This document shows positions 1 through 7,902 of a DNA stretch of 64,000 bases, in pieces. The notes under the pieces are model-generated. The model did no database searches. It was not told the DNA's origin and saw only the letters and a program-made list of their open reading frames with translations. This stretch comes from Bacteroidota bacterium (GTDB lineage Bacteria > Bacteroidota > Bacteroidia > 2-12-FULL-35-15), in contig CANNHN010000001.1 in NCBI GenBank assembly GCA_947504725.1, forward strand, positions 372,001 through 436,000, written 5' to 3'. The position numbers and the translations under genes are program-made. The stretch's first letter is position 1. Each line of letters begins with the position of its first letter.

Positions 1-764
1 GAACCCTGATTTTTAAACATATATTCTACTACAGCTTGCGCTTGATATTCTTTCATTTCGGGCTCCAAAGCTTTCATAACTTCCGCATGTGCCATACAAG
101 TCATATCAATGGCTTTGCGCATCAAAATAAGCTCTTCAGGTTGTTTTATTTCACGCAAAGTAGCGAGCCAAGTTGCCAAACTCTGATTGTCAGATTTTGT
201 TGAAACAGATGCTGTTTTTAAGCGAAAATGCTTGATTAAGCTATATAAATCACCTTTATCATTTTTATCGTCTCTTACATCATCATTAAACTCAAGGTGA
301 AATATTTTATCGAATTTATCGAAGTCAATTTTAAAATCAGCGAATTCGTTGTTAATTAAAACCTTCGAAAAACCCAACTTAGTGGCAACACCAGTTCTAC
401 CCATTATTTTTCCTGTCCACGATTCTTTAGCAGCATCTCGGTCTTGAACAAAAATCAACTCATTGGTTTTAATGCTATCAAAAAAAGTCTGCTCTTCTTT
501 AAAAATAAGAAGCAAGGCATTCGGCTCATTTAAGCCTGTTAAATAATAAAAATTTGGATCTTGATGGTAAATAAATTTGGTGTCATTTGCTCTTTGACGC
601 TCTGCTCCAGCAAAAACAGCTGCACACGTATTCTCTGGTAGAGATTTGCGAATAGCCTCTCTTCTTCCTTTATGGAAGTCTTTTGAAAGCATATCCGTAT
701 CATAGATTTGAGAGAAGCCTGATAGTGCTATTAAAAGAAATAAGAGTGTTTTAAGGATTTTCAT
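1..764 (-). CDS. pepP: Xaa-Pro aminopeptidase (aminopeptidase P family), N-terminal part
   Basis: The gene starts with ATG at 764 and runs off the left edge, so about 254 N-terminal residues are visible. A secretion signal (MKILKTLLFLLIALSGFSQ) suggests an exported enzyme. The aminopeptidase P N-terminal domain (AMP_N) follows, recognisable by the stretch around FIYHQDPNFYYLTGLNEPNA. The start of the creatinase-fold catalytic domain comes next (MRKAIDMTCMAHAEVMKAL). The metal-ligand residues would lie beyond the window. The family removes N-terminal residues in front of proline. It is read toward the window edge; a cluster of hairpins at 868-965 separates it from rpmB. Family assignment is firm; the export call rests on the signal peptide. 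Confidence 0.85.
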   Translation of the reverse strand, partial: MKILKTLLFLLIALSGFSQIYDTDMLSKDFHKGRREAIRKSLPENTCAAVFAGAERQRANDTKFIYHQDPNFYYLTGLNEPNALLLIFKEEQTFFDSIKTNELIFVQDRDAAKESWTGKIMGRTGVATKLGFSKVLINNEFADFKIDFDKFDKIFHLEFNDDVRDDKNDKGDLYSLIKHFRLKTASVSTKSDNQSLATWLATLREIKQPEELILMRKAIDMTCMAHAEVMKALEPEMKEYQAQAVVEYMFKNQG

Positions 765-867
765 TTGTAAAGAATTACTATGTAATTCCAGCATTTAGCG
801 GGATTGATGAAACTAAGACTTTTGAAATCAAAAGCCAAGCCAATAAAATTTCGTCTTCAACAATGAG

Positions 868-891
868 ATCCCGCTCTTCAGCGGGATTTTT
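868..891 (+). terminator. Terminator-like hairpin 1 of 3
   Basis: ATCCCGCT (868-875) pairs with AGCGGGAT (880-887) across a four-base loop and is followed by a short T run on the plus strand. It has the form of a rho-independent terminator, but no plus-strand gene lies upstream within the window. It could instead be a structured repeat remnant. Confidence 0.45.
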
Positions 892-930
892 AAGACTAAT
901 CGTTTGCGAAAAGCAAACGATTAGTCTTAA
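890..930. terminator. Long perfect hairpin 2 of 3
   Basis: An 18-base perfect inverted repeat lies at 890-907 and 913-930 around a GAAAA loop. The outer ends are TTAA/TTAA and the core is ACTAATCGTTTGC. Its stem is longer than an ordinary terminator needs. It lies between hairpins 1 and 3 in the gap separating rpmB from pepP. Confidence 0.5.
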
Positions 931-935
931 ATAAA

Positions 936-965
936 AAAACGTTACTACAAAAGTAGTAACGTTTT
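936..965 (-). terminator. rpmB terminator (hairpin 3 of 3)
   Basis: AAAACGTTACTAC (936-948) and GTAGTAACGTTTT (953-965) form a 13-base stem with an AAAA loop. Read on the minus strand it lies about 30 bases after the rpmB stop and is followed by a T-rich run, so it should end rpmB transcription. Confidence 0.75.
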
Positions 966-995
966 AATATATAATTTATACCAGTTGTGAAAAAA

Positions 996-1235
996 TTACT
1001 TTTTCAAGTAACCAGCTAATCTAGCTTCTTTAACAACAGCAGAAATACCGTTTTTGTTGATTGTTTTAAGAGCAGAAGTAGAAAGTTTAATAGTAATCCA
1101 CTTGTCTTCTTCAGGTAAGAAGAACTTCTTAACTTGCAAGTTCACATTGAACTTACGCTTCGTTTTTGTGTTTGAGTGAGATACTTTATTACCTACAATC
1201 GCTTTTTTTCCTGTGATTTCGCAAACTCTTGACAT
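996..1235 (-). CDS. rpmB: 50S ribosomal protein L28
   Basis: This is a 79-residue basic protein matching L28 over its full length: N-terminal [12 protein letters not shown], the central KRKFNVNLQ segment, and a C-terminal [11 protein letters not shown]. It is a component of the large ribosomal subunit. The ATG at 1235 is the only sensible start. A well-formed Bacteroidota promoter lies just upstream (1278-1309). In many Bacteroidota rpmB is followed directly by rpmG (L33); here a strong hairpin follows instead and no L33 gene is seen. Confidence 0.97.
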   Translation of the reverse strand: MSRVCEITGKKAIVGNKVSHSNTKTKRKFNVNLQVKKFFLPEEDKWITIKLSTSALKTINKNGISAVVKEARLAGYLKK

Positions 1236-1277
1236 TGTATTTTGTATTAAATATGTTCTTTTTTAAATTTCGGACTG

Positions 1278-1309
1278 CAAATATAGGAATTTGTATTTAA
1301 ATGGCAAAA
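1278..1309 (-). promoter_or_regulatory. Promoter of rpmB
   Basis: On the minus strand, TATATTTG (1278-1285) matches the Bacteroidota -7 consensus TAnnTTTG. A TTTTG (1305-1309) sits 19 bases upstream, matching the -33 element at the expected spacing. Transcription would start near 1274, giving a leader of about 40 bases. Confidence 0.7.
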
Positions 1310-1324
1310 TCTTTCTGAATATTG

Positions 1325-2803
1325 TTAAAACTGCAAATAAATCGGCATAACCTGATCGGATTGTTTTACCTGAATCATGATCCAGATAAATACCAGCATA
1401 ATTACTAAACGACCAGCTATAGATACGTTTGACAACACTTTTACCGACAAGGTTTCGTAAGCTTTCGGGATAAAATGTATGATGTATCCCAAAAGCATTA
1501 CCCCTATTACAACCCCATACGCTTCCAACATGGGTTTCCAGGCTGAGCCATTAAAATTGGTAAAGATTTGCGACAAAATCACTTGTGCATCCTGAAAAGA
1601 GCTAGCTTTAAAGAATATCCAGCAGAAACAAACGAAATGAAAGGTAACAATCACTCCAACTATTTTAAATAGCTTAGAGGGTGAATTCAGTATCTTAATT
1701 GACAATCGCACTTTATCAAACGCCAAGGCAATTCCGTGCATCGCTCCCCAAACGATAAAATTAAACGAGGCGCCATGCCATAAACCTCCAAGAATCATTG
1801 TTATCATCAAATTGAGGTATTGACGGAACTTCCCTACTCTATTTCCACCCAAAGAAATGTATAAATAATCTTTCAGCCATGAGGATAATGACATGTGCCA
1901 TCTTCTCCAAAATTCTGTTATACTACTCGACTTATAAGGAGAATCAAAATTGTCATTTATAGTAAAGCCCATCCAACGAGCCATCCCGATGGCCATATCG
2001 GAATATCCAGAAAAATCACAATATATAACCATTGCATAGCCGTATACACCCAATAAACATTCTATTCCTGAATGCCGAGCAGGATCATCAAAAATGTATT
2101 GTACGTAATTTACATAAATATAATCGGAGATGACCACCTTTTTAAACAGACCACCCAAAATCAAATACATCCCTTTTGAAATGTCTTCCTGCGTTATGTG
2201 AATGTCTTTTCGAATTTGTGGAATGAAGTCGGATGCCCTCACAATTGGCCCCATCACCAACTTAGGAAAGAATGATAGAAAGAAACAATAATCCAAAAAG
2301 CTAGAAACAGGTTTAAATTTTCCGCGATATACATCAATTGTATAACTCAAATTTTCGAATGTGTAAAAAGAAATGCCGATTGGAAGAATTAATTTTAATG
2401 GTTTAACTTCTCCAATCTTTAAATCGTTAATGATTTCAATAAAAAAATCGGTGTATTTGAAATAAAATAGTAAACCAAGATTGATAACGATGCTAAAAAT
2501 CAAAATAGCATTTTTTCGTCCTTTTGTTTTTGCGGAATAAATCCAGTTGGAGAGATTAAAATCGACTACGGCAGAAAGTAAAATAAATCCAAAATAAAAC
2601 CCGCAGGCTTTGTAAAAGAAGTAAAGTGAGAAGATTGTAAAATAAACTACACGTGTTAATTTACGTTTGTATAAAAACTGATAGCCCAATAAAAAAACAC
2701 AAAAGAAAAACAGAAAGAACCCACTATTAAACAATAGCGGGTCTTTCGCATTGTAAGTTAATTGCGAAAATAATTTATCGTTATCGAAGTGAAAGTCGAA
2801 CAT
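1325..2803 (-). CDS. MBOAT family O-acyltransferase (AlgI-like)
   Basis: A 492-residue polytopic membrane protein of the AlgI/DltB type. Such enzymes move an acyl group from a cytoplasmic donor across the membrane to an exported polymer. Visible marks are the GPIVRASDFIPQI loop, the FWRRWHMSLSSWLKDYLYI segment and the LGGLWHGASFNF motif with the catalytic His. The ATG at 2803 lies 3 bases after the stop of the upstream SGNH gene, so the three genes form an operon. With two SGNH partners the likely job is acetylation of a surface polysaccharide or other envelope polymer; the substrate cannot be read from the sequence. Confidence 0.92.
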   Translation of the reverse strand: MFDFHFDNDKLFSQLTYNAKDPLLFNSGFFLFFFCVFLLGYQFLYKRKLTRVVYFTIFSLYFFYKACGFYFGFILLSAVVDFNLSNWIYSAKTKGRKNAILIFSIVINLGLLFYFKYTDFFIEIINDLKIGEVKPLKLILPIGISFYTFENLSYTIDVYRGKFKPVSSFLDYCFFLSFFPKLVMGPIVRASDFIPQIRKDIHITQEDISKGMYLILGGLFKKVVISDYIYVNYVQYIFDDPARHSGIECLLGVYGYAMVIYCDFSGYSDMAIGMARWMGFTINDNFDSPYKSSSITEFWRRWHMSLSSWLKDYLYISLGGNRVGKFRQYLNLMITMILGGLWHGASFNFIVWGAMHGIALAFDKVRLSIKILNSPSKLFKIVGVIVTFHFVCFCWIFFKASSFQDAQVILSQIFTNFNGSAWKPMLEAYGVVIGVMLLGYIIHFIPKAYETLSVKVLSNVSIAGRLVIMLVFIWIMIQVKQSDQVMPIYLQF

Positions 2804-2806
2804 CCT

Positions 2807-4078
2807 TTACTTTGTTTTTCCTTTTTTAAATAACTCATATCCTTCCATCAAGGCATTGTAAAACAAATCGCCTTGAATTTGATAACCCTTTCCCGAAAAA
2901 TGCACTCTATCTTTTGCACTTAACTTCATTGCATACCACTTGCCCATAGAGCCATATCCGCCCATTACTTCAAACAAATCCCAATAAGCGACATTGTTTT
3001 TCAAACAATAACTTACAACAGTTTCTCTTGCCAATTTCATGTCTGGATTTTTTACTCTTCCATTTTTTGTTCTTCGATATGAATCTGGAGGAGTTGTAAT
3101 AATTATAGATGCTTTCGGATTCGTCAGTTTTACACTCATCACTAAGGAGTCAATACTTCTATAAAAAAAATCTTTATCGAATCCTTTTGAATATGCTTCG
3201 TTTGTGCCTAAAGAAATAATCATCAAATCGGAATTCAAATACGACAATTGCTGGGTAAAGTATTTCGACATAACATAATGTCGATATTCAGCACCATTCA
3301 CACCAATCATATTGTACAATACTCCTGAAGAATCATTTTCTAACAGCATGCCATAGATGCGAGTTGCACGTTGGTGTGCCGTATCAGAATTTTTGTTGCG
3401 CAAATAAATCTGGCGAACAGGTTTATCAAATTTTAATTCAGAGACAAATGGATTGTTTGATTTATCTGTTGATTTAAACAAGCCGCGTTCACAATTCAGT
3501 TCATCACAAATACTAATATCAAAATTGCTTAATCCTTTTTCGTGAAACAACGTAAACTTTGTAAAACTATATCCGAGATTCGGTTGATCTTTCACCATTA
3601 GATTAATTTCCGCCAACGAATCATTCGTTTGAATGGTGAACCCGCTTATTCCGATGGGCAAAGGCTTATCGTAAAACACATTTCGTTTATACTCCCAAGG
3701 AACGTTGGTAATTGTTTTGTAAGAAGTGGGCTCATTGCTTTTAGCGGAGCGGTATGGGAAGACTAATCCTCTTCCAGCATTACCAAATTTAAATTGCATT
3801 TTTTGACGAACCAATCCTGAAAAATGGTCTGCTTGAATGTGAGAATCACCAATATGAGTAATATTTATACGAGTGATTTTCTTTTCTTCAAGTTGATACA
3901 ATCTTTCATAAAACAAATTTAAAGAAGAACTATCATTCTCAATATGATTTAAATTGTGCTTTATGAAAGTGTATTGTTTATATGCAGAAGTATCGAGTGT
4001 TTGCGCAAAGACCCCACCCCTGCCCTCCCCGAAGGGAAGGGAGAAGATTAACAATAAAAATATATACAACTTTCTCAT
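2807..4078 (-). CDS. SGNH/GDSL hydrolase-like secreted protein
   Basis: A 423-residue protein with an N-terminal signal peptide ending near FAQ. SGNH blocks are present: GDSH around residue 76 (nucleophile Ser), the SLGTNEAY block near residue 290, and a C-terminal D-x-x-H in DRVHFSGKGY. It therefore looks catalytically intact, as an extracytoplasmic acyltransferase or esterase. Its start overlaps the stop of the upstream SGNH gene (ATGA at 4075-4078) and the MBOAT gene follows 3 bases downstream. The signal peptide includes an inserted G-rich repeat (4011-4046) encoding part of SLPFGEGRGGVFAQ. A role as AlgJ/DltD-like partner of the MBOAT protein is inferred. Confidence 0.85.
   Translation of the reverse strand: MRKLYIFLLLIFSLPFGEGRGGVFAQTLDTSAYKQYTFIKHNLNHIENDSSSLNLFYERLYQLEEKKITRINITHIGDSHIQADHFSGLVRQKMQFKFGNAGRGLVFPYRSAKSNEPTSYKTITNVPWEYKRNVFYDKPLPIGISGFTIQTNDSLAEINLMVKDQPNLGYSFTKFTLFHEKGLSNFDISICDELNCERGLFKSTDKSNNPFVSELKFDKPVRQIYLRNKNSDTAHQRATRIYGMLLENDSSGVLYNMIGVNGAEYRHYVMSKYFTQQLSYLNSDLMIISLGTNEAYSKGFDKDFFYRSIDSLVMSVKLTNPKASIIITTPPDSYRRTKNGRVKNPDMKLARETVVSYCLKNNVAYWDLFEVMGGYGSMGKWYAMKLSAKDRVHFSGKGYQIQGDLFYNALMEGYELFKKGKTK
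4011..4046. repeat. CCCTCCCC/GAAGGG-type intergenic repeat inside a signal-peptide coding region
   Basis: The segment ACCCCACCCCTGCCCTCCCC followed by GAAGGGAAGGGAGAAG has the same character as the intergenic elements at 10968, 32582 and 48827. Here it lies in frame within codons 11-22 of the SGNH gene. Its GC content is far above its surroundings. Confidence 0.6.
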
Positions 4079-5523
4079 TTTAATTTTTTCGATGTATCGT
4101 TTCCTACTAAAACTTCTTTAGGAGGAGTAATCGGATTCAAACTAAGTTTCTTATTATAATCGTTGTATTCGCTTATAATTTTACTAAACAAAAGCTTCCC
4201 AACTTTATGTGCACCTTTAAAATTAAAATGTGTATAATCTCTGTTTGCAAAAGCGGTATCTCCTTCCACCCATTTCACCATTGAACCATTTCCGCCCATG
4301 GCATCATACAAACTCCAAAATGCTAGTTTATTATCCTTTGCCATACGCTTTTGTGCTTCTACTAAAATTGGAACACTCGGGTCGGTTTGATAAACTCCGT
4401 CTTTGCGATAGCTCTTATCGCCAACGCTTATCAACAAAATACTAGCATTCGGAAAGCTTGCTTGCATATGTTTAATCACCACATTCATTCCTCTTTCATA
4501 CCAAGAGAAGTCGGTAACAATTGGATTAACTGCATTCAAGCCATATTCCAAAATAATTAAATCATAATCTAAACATTCATTGGTAGCAGAGTAAATTGTT
4601 TGTTTCACTTTTTGAATAGGCAATCCTGAATTTCCTCTGAAAGAAAAATTATCTACAAAAACGCCACTATCACTTTCCATACTAAATCCATAAATATCGA
4701 TTGGTGATTTACATTGAAACCTTGCATTTACTTGCTGTGAAGAAGTATTTACAACAAGTTGATTGACCAAATTATTGCCGCTTAATTTATGTCGACTACC
4801 ATTGATAATGACATGATTTTCTCCTTCACTTTTGCCATAAAGAACTTTTGTTTCATAAAAACGATTTAAGTGTTTTCGTTTTACAGCAGTATATTTTACA
4901 GAACTTCCAATATTCGCATTTGTTGTATCAACAACATTAAATGTATTGGGAACAAAACAAAAACCAGCAATTCCTAACGAATGTCCAGAAGGAACATTTT
5001 CTAACAAATTATAGGTTGTCCAGCCATCAAAAGAATGAAACACACTCGTCCTAAATCCCGAAACAATAGAAGTGATAGGCACATAGCCAACTCCATCACC
5101 TCCAAAATAATCCTGCAAACATTCTCTTAAATCTTGAGAAATCAAGTCACCTTCAATCATTGAATCGCCAAAATAAGCGATACGTGTTTTATTTTTTTTC
5201 TTTTTACCCAAATTTAAAGATTGAAAAAAATGTGACAAAGCAGAAGTTGTATCATCTTCAAAATCAAAAATATTACTGGAATCTACTTGTCTCAAAGCAA
5301 AAGCAGTACTATCTTTCGCTATTATAGAATCAGTAATTAAAGGATGCGTTAATGGAACTTTTTTTAATGAGCCAGTTAACTGAATATCAGAAAGTGGAGC
5401 AACTTTTTTTGTTTTGTAACCAGCAATAGTAAATTCGGTATTGAATTGTGAAAGGACGAGCAGTACTATGGTAATTGTAAATACCATAATAAAGGGTTGC
5501 AAATGCCTGTTTTTATCGCTCAT
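4075..5523 (-). CDS. SGNH/GDSL hydrolase-like membrane-anchored protein
   Basis: 482 residues. One hydrophobic segment near residues 11-27 acts as signal anchor. The SGNH domain covers roughly residues 110-455: GDSM with the nucleophile Ser (IAYFGDSMIEGD), LEYGLNA near residue 323, and a C-terminal DYTHFNFKG with the D-x-x-H pair. The GDSM block resembles AlgX/DltD-type partners. It is the first gene of the operon with the second SGNH protein and the MBOAT acyltransferase. Extracytoplasmic acyl transfer or de-acylation is inferred from context. Confidence 0.82.
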   Translation of the reverse strand: MSDKNRHLQPFIMVFTITIVLLVLSQFNTEFTIAGYKTKKVAPLSDIQLTGSLKKVPLTHPLITDSIIAKDSTAFALRQVDSSNIFDFEDDTTSALSHFFQSLNLGKKKKNKTRIAYFGDSMIEGDLISQDLRECLQDYFGGDGVGYVPITSIVSGFRTSVFHSFDGWTTYNLLENVPSGHSLGIAGFCFVPNTFNVVDTTNANIGSSVKYTAVKRKHLNRFYETKVLYGKSEGENHVIINGSRHKLSGNNLVNQLVVNTSSQQVNARFQCKSPIDIYGFSMESDSGVFVDNFSFRGNSGLPIQKVKQTIYSATNECLDYDLIILEYGLNAVNPIVTDFSWYERGMNVVIKHMQASFPNASILLISVGDKSYRKDGVYQTDPSVPILVEAQKRMAKDNKLAFWSLYDAMGGNGSMVKWVEGDTAFANRDYTHFNFKGAHKVGKLLFSKIISEYNDYNKKLSLNPITPPKEVLVGNDTSKKLK

Positions 5524-5543
5524 TGAAAGTTTTAGAAATTAAT

Positions 5544-5551
5544 CAAAGATA
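5544..5551 (-). promoter_or_regulatory. Candidate -7 box of the SGNH-MBOAT operon
   Basis: TATCTTTG on the minus strand matches TAnnTTTG and lies 21 bases before the ATG at 5523. No convincing -33 element is seen at 19-21 bases. Confidence 0.4.
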
Positions 5552-5589
5552 CTCTTTTGCTAAAGAGGTATTCCGCAGAATAAAAAAGA

Positions 5590-5624
5590 AATAAAAAACG
5601 CTCTGTTAATAAAAACAGAGCGTT
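5590..5624 (-). terminator. Terminator of the FKBP gene array
   Basis: AACGCTCTGTT (5597-5607) and AACAGAGCGTT (5614-5624) form an 11-base stem. On the minus strand the hairpin is followed by a T run (5590-5598), and it lies 23 bases after the stop of the three-domain FKBP gene. Confidence 0.85.
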
Positions 5625-5646
5625 CAATTATGATTGTGTTTAAGAC

Positions 5647-6873
5647 TTAATGATTGTGTCCATCTCCTGGACCATGTTGTTGAGCTCCCTCACTTACTTC
5701 TACCAATTCAACATCAAAAGTTAGATCTGCTTTAGCGGGAATCATTGGCGCTCGTCCTTGTTCGCCATAAGCTAAAATATAAGGAATCACCAATCTAAAT
5801 TTATCTCCTATACTCATTAAAGCAATACCTTCATCCCAACCTGGAATTACAGCACCTTGACCTAAAGGAAATTCAATCGGTTCGCCACGTTCAACTGATG
5901 AATCGAACATTTTACCATCTGCTAAATAGCCAGAATAATGAACTTTAACCGTCTTCCCAGAAGCAGCTTTAACAGCAGAACCAGCTTTTTTTACTTCGTA
6001 GTAATTTAAGCCCGAAGCAGTTGTTTTCATTTCTAATCCTTTAATATCATACAATGCAGGCGGTACAATTACTTTTACATTAATCATTTCGATATCCATA
6101 ATCAAATCAGTATTTGGTGGAATCAATGGTGGATAACCTTTTTCACCTAATGCCAATGCAGCAGGAATGATTAATCTAGCTTTTTCACCTGCACGTAACA
6201 TTGAAACCCCTTCATCCCATCCTGGCATTAATTGTTGTTTTCCAACTTTAATGTTAAGAGGTTGATTGCGGTCAAACGAATTATCAAATGTTTTTCCATC
6301 ACGAAAATAGCCAGCGTAATTAAACTCAGCCATTGTACCAGCAACAGCTTTTTCTCCGGTCTTGTTTTCTTTAACAATTATGTATTGAACACCACTTGGT
6401 AATTTAACTGTATCTTTTCCTTTAACATCGTAAGGTCTCACACCTTCTTTAATATCTAGCAATTCAACATCGAAAATAAGAATAGAATTTGCAGGAATTT
6501 TTCCAGTAGCATTAGCTCCGTAACCTAATTCTGGTCCAAATTTTATAGTTGCTTTATCTCCTACCGAAAGCAATAAAAATGCTTCATCCCATCCTTTAAT
6601 AACATTCCCAGCACCCAATTTAAATTCAAACGGCTGACCACGTTTTAAAGATGAATCAAAAACAGTATCATTTGTAAGCTTACCAGTATAATGAACAATT
6701 ACTTTATCTCCTGCTAATGGCTTTTTCCCGTTTCCTTTTTCCGTGATGGTATATTCTAATCCAGATGCTGTTTTCACTGTTTTCGGTTTTTTAACTTTTA
6801 CACTTTTCGGTTTTTCTTGAGCACAAACTGCAATGGTTGCAAAGGCTAAAAGAATAGTTGCTATTTTTTTCAT
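5647..6873 (-). CDS. Triple-domain FKBP-type peptidyl-prolyl isomerase, secreted
   Basis: 408 residues from the ATG at 6873; a TTG two codons upstream is possible but unneeded. A signal peptide (MKKIATILLAFATIAVCAQ) is followed by three FKBP domains at about residues 35-140, 150-270 and 280-395. Each keeps the GWDE active-site motif. Domains 1 and 3 keep the late aromatic position (GYG, AYGEQG), while domain 2 reads ALGEKG, so its catalytic pocket is probably altered. The tail is His-rich (GPGDGHNH). The family catalyses proline cis-trans isomerisation and chaperones secreted proteins. Last gene of a four-FKBP array, ended by a strong terminator. Confidence 0.92.
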   Translation of the reverse strand: MKKIATILLAFATIAVCAQEKPKSVKVKKPKTVKTASGLEYTITEKGNGKKPLAGDKVIVHYTGKLTNDTVFDSSLKRGQPFEFKLGAGNVIKGWDEAFLLLSVGDKATIKFGPELGYGANATGKIPANSILIFDVELLDIKEGVRPYDVKGKDTVKLPSGVQYIIVKENKTGEKAVAGTMAEFNYAGYFRDGKTFDNSFDRNQPLNIKVGKQQLMPGWDEGVSMLRAGEKARLIIPAALALGEKGYPPLIPPNTDLIMDIEMINVKVIVPPALYDIKGLEMKTTASGLNYYEVKKAGSAVKAASGKTVKVHYSGYLADGKMFDSSVERGEPIEFPLGQGAVIPGWDEGIALMSIGDKFRLVIPYILAYGEQGRAPMIPAKADLTFDVELVEVSEGAQQHGPGDGHNH

Positions 6874-6899
6874 TTTCAAAATATAGTTTAAATTATATT

Positions 6900-7892
6900 T
6901 TAGTTAACTTTTTGTCCTTGAATTACTTGTCCTGCTGGTGCAGGAGTAACAGATATCAATTCTAAATCAAATACTAATGGAGAGAATGGAGGAATTGGTC
7001 CACCACCTTGAGCTCCATAACCCATTGCAGAAGGAATGATTAATTGGCCTTTTGAACCAACGCTCATCAACATTATACCTTCTTCCCAACCTGCAATTAC
7101 TTGTCGTTGTCCCAAAGGAAATTCAATTGGGTCGTATGGTTTTCTGCGTTCATCAAATACTCCCGCTTCTTTTGCAATTGCTTCGAAGCTTGTATCAAAA
7201 ATCTTACCATCCATTGTACGGCCAGTATAATTTACTTTAACAACATCACCTGCTTGAGGTTTTTTACCACTTCCTTTTTTAGATTCAACAAAGTACAAAC
7301 CACTAGCTGTAGGCTTAACAGTAACTTTATTGTCTGCAAGGTATTTAGCAAAAGTTGCAGTTTCTTCTGCTTCAAGTTTTGCCATCATAACTTGCTGTTC
7401 TTCCATTTGTTTTTTCTGTAAAGCATCAACTTCAGCTTTTGCGGTTATTTTTTGCAAAACAACATTATATGTTAACATGGCACCTTTTTTCAAAAATGGA
7501 GGCATTTCTCTTGATTTGTACATAGAGTCAACACTCACTAAAAAGCTAGCGCTATCTCCAACAGCCATCATTGCTAGTGCCGCTTCAAAACTTCCACTAA
7601 ATTCTGGTTTCATAAGAGGAAATTCGTAATATGTTAATCCAGAACGATTGTATTTAGGATCTTTTGAATCTGTTAAAATAGAATCAGTATCTGTTTTAAC
7701 AACCAAACCAATTCTAAGTAAGTCGCCTTCAATAGGCTTTACACCATTTTCAACTTGAGTAAAAAACTGAGCATATACTCCAGTTGCTTCATCCAATTCA
7801 TATCCAGGATAAGGAGAATTTGTACATGAGGTGAATGCTGCAATAATACCTACAGCAACTACTGCCATTGATTTTGAGAAAGAAATTTTCAT
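6900..7892 (-). CDS. FKBP-type peptidyl-prolyl isomerase lipoprotein (two FKBP domains)
   Basis: 330 residues with a lipoprotein signal (AAFTSC, Cys near residue 23). An N-terminal degenerate FKBP-like domain (about residues 40-155) lacks the Trp motif. A Gln/Glu/Lys-rich helix of about 30 residues leads into a canonical C-terminal FKBP domain with VNYTG, GWEEG and GYGAQG motifs. Likely anchored in an envelope membrane, facing the periplasm or surface. The arrangement resembles the next gene (7903-8796), suggesting tandem duplication. The ATG at 7892 is 10 bases from that gene's stop. Confidence 0.9.
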   Translation of the reverse strand: MKISFSKSMAVVAVGIIAAFTSCTNSPYPGYELDEATGVYAQFFTQVENGVKPIEGDLLRIGLVVKTDTDSILTDSKDPKYNRSGLTYYEFPLMKPEFSGSFEAALAMMAVGDSASFLVSVDSMYKSREMPPFLKKGAMLTYNVVLQKITAKAEVDALQKKQMEEQQVMMAKLEAEETATFAKYLADNKVTVKPTASGLYFVESKKGSGKKPQAGDVVKVNYTGRTMDGKIFDTSFEAIAKEAGVFDERRKPYDPIEFPLGQRQVIAGWEEGIMLMSVGSKGQLIIPSAMGYGAQGGGPIPPFSPLVFDLELISVTPAPAGQVIQGQKVN

Positions 7893-7902
7893 TTTTTAAT
7901 TA

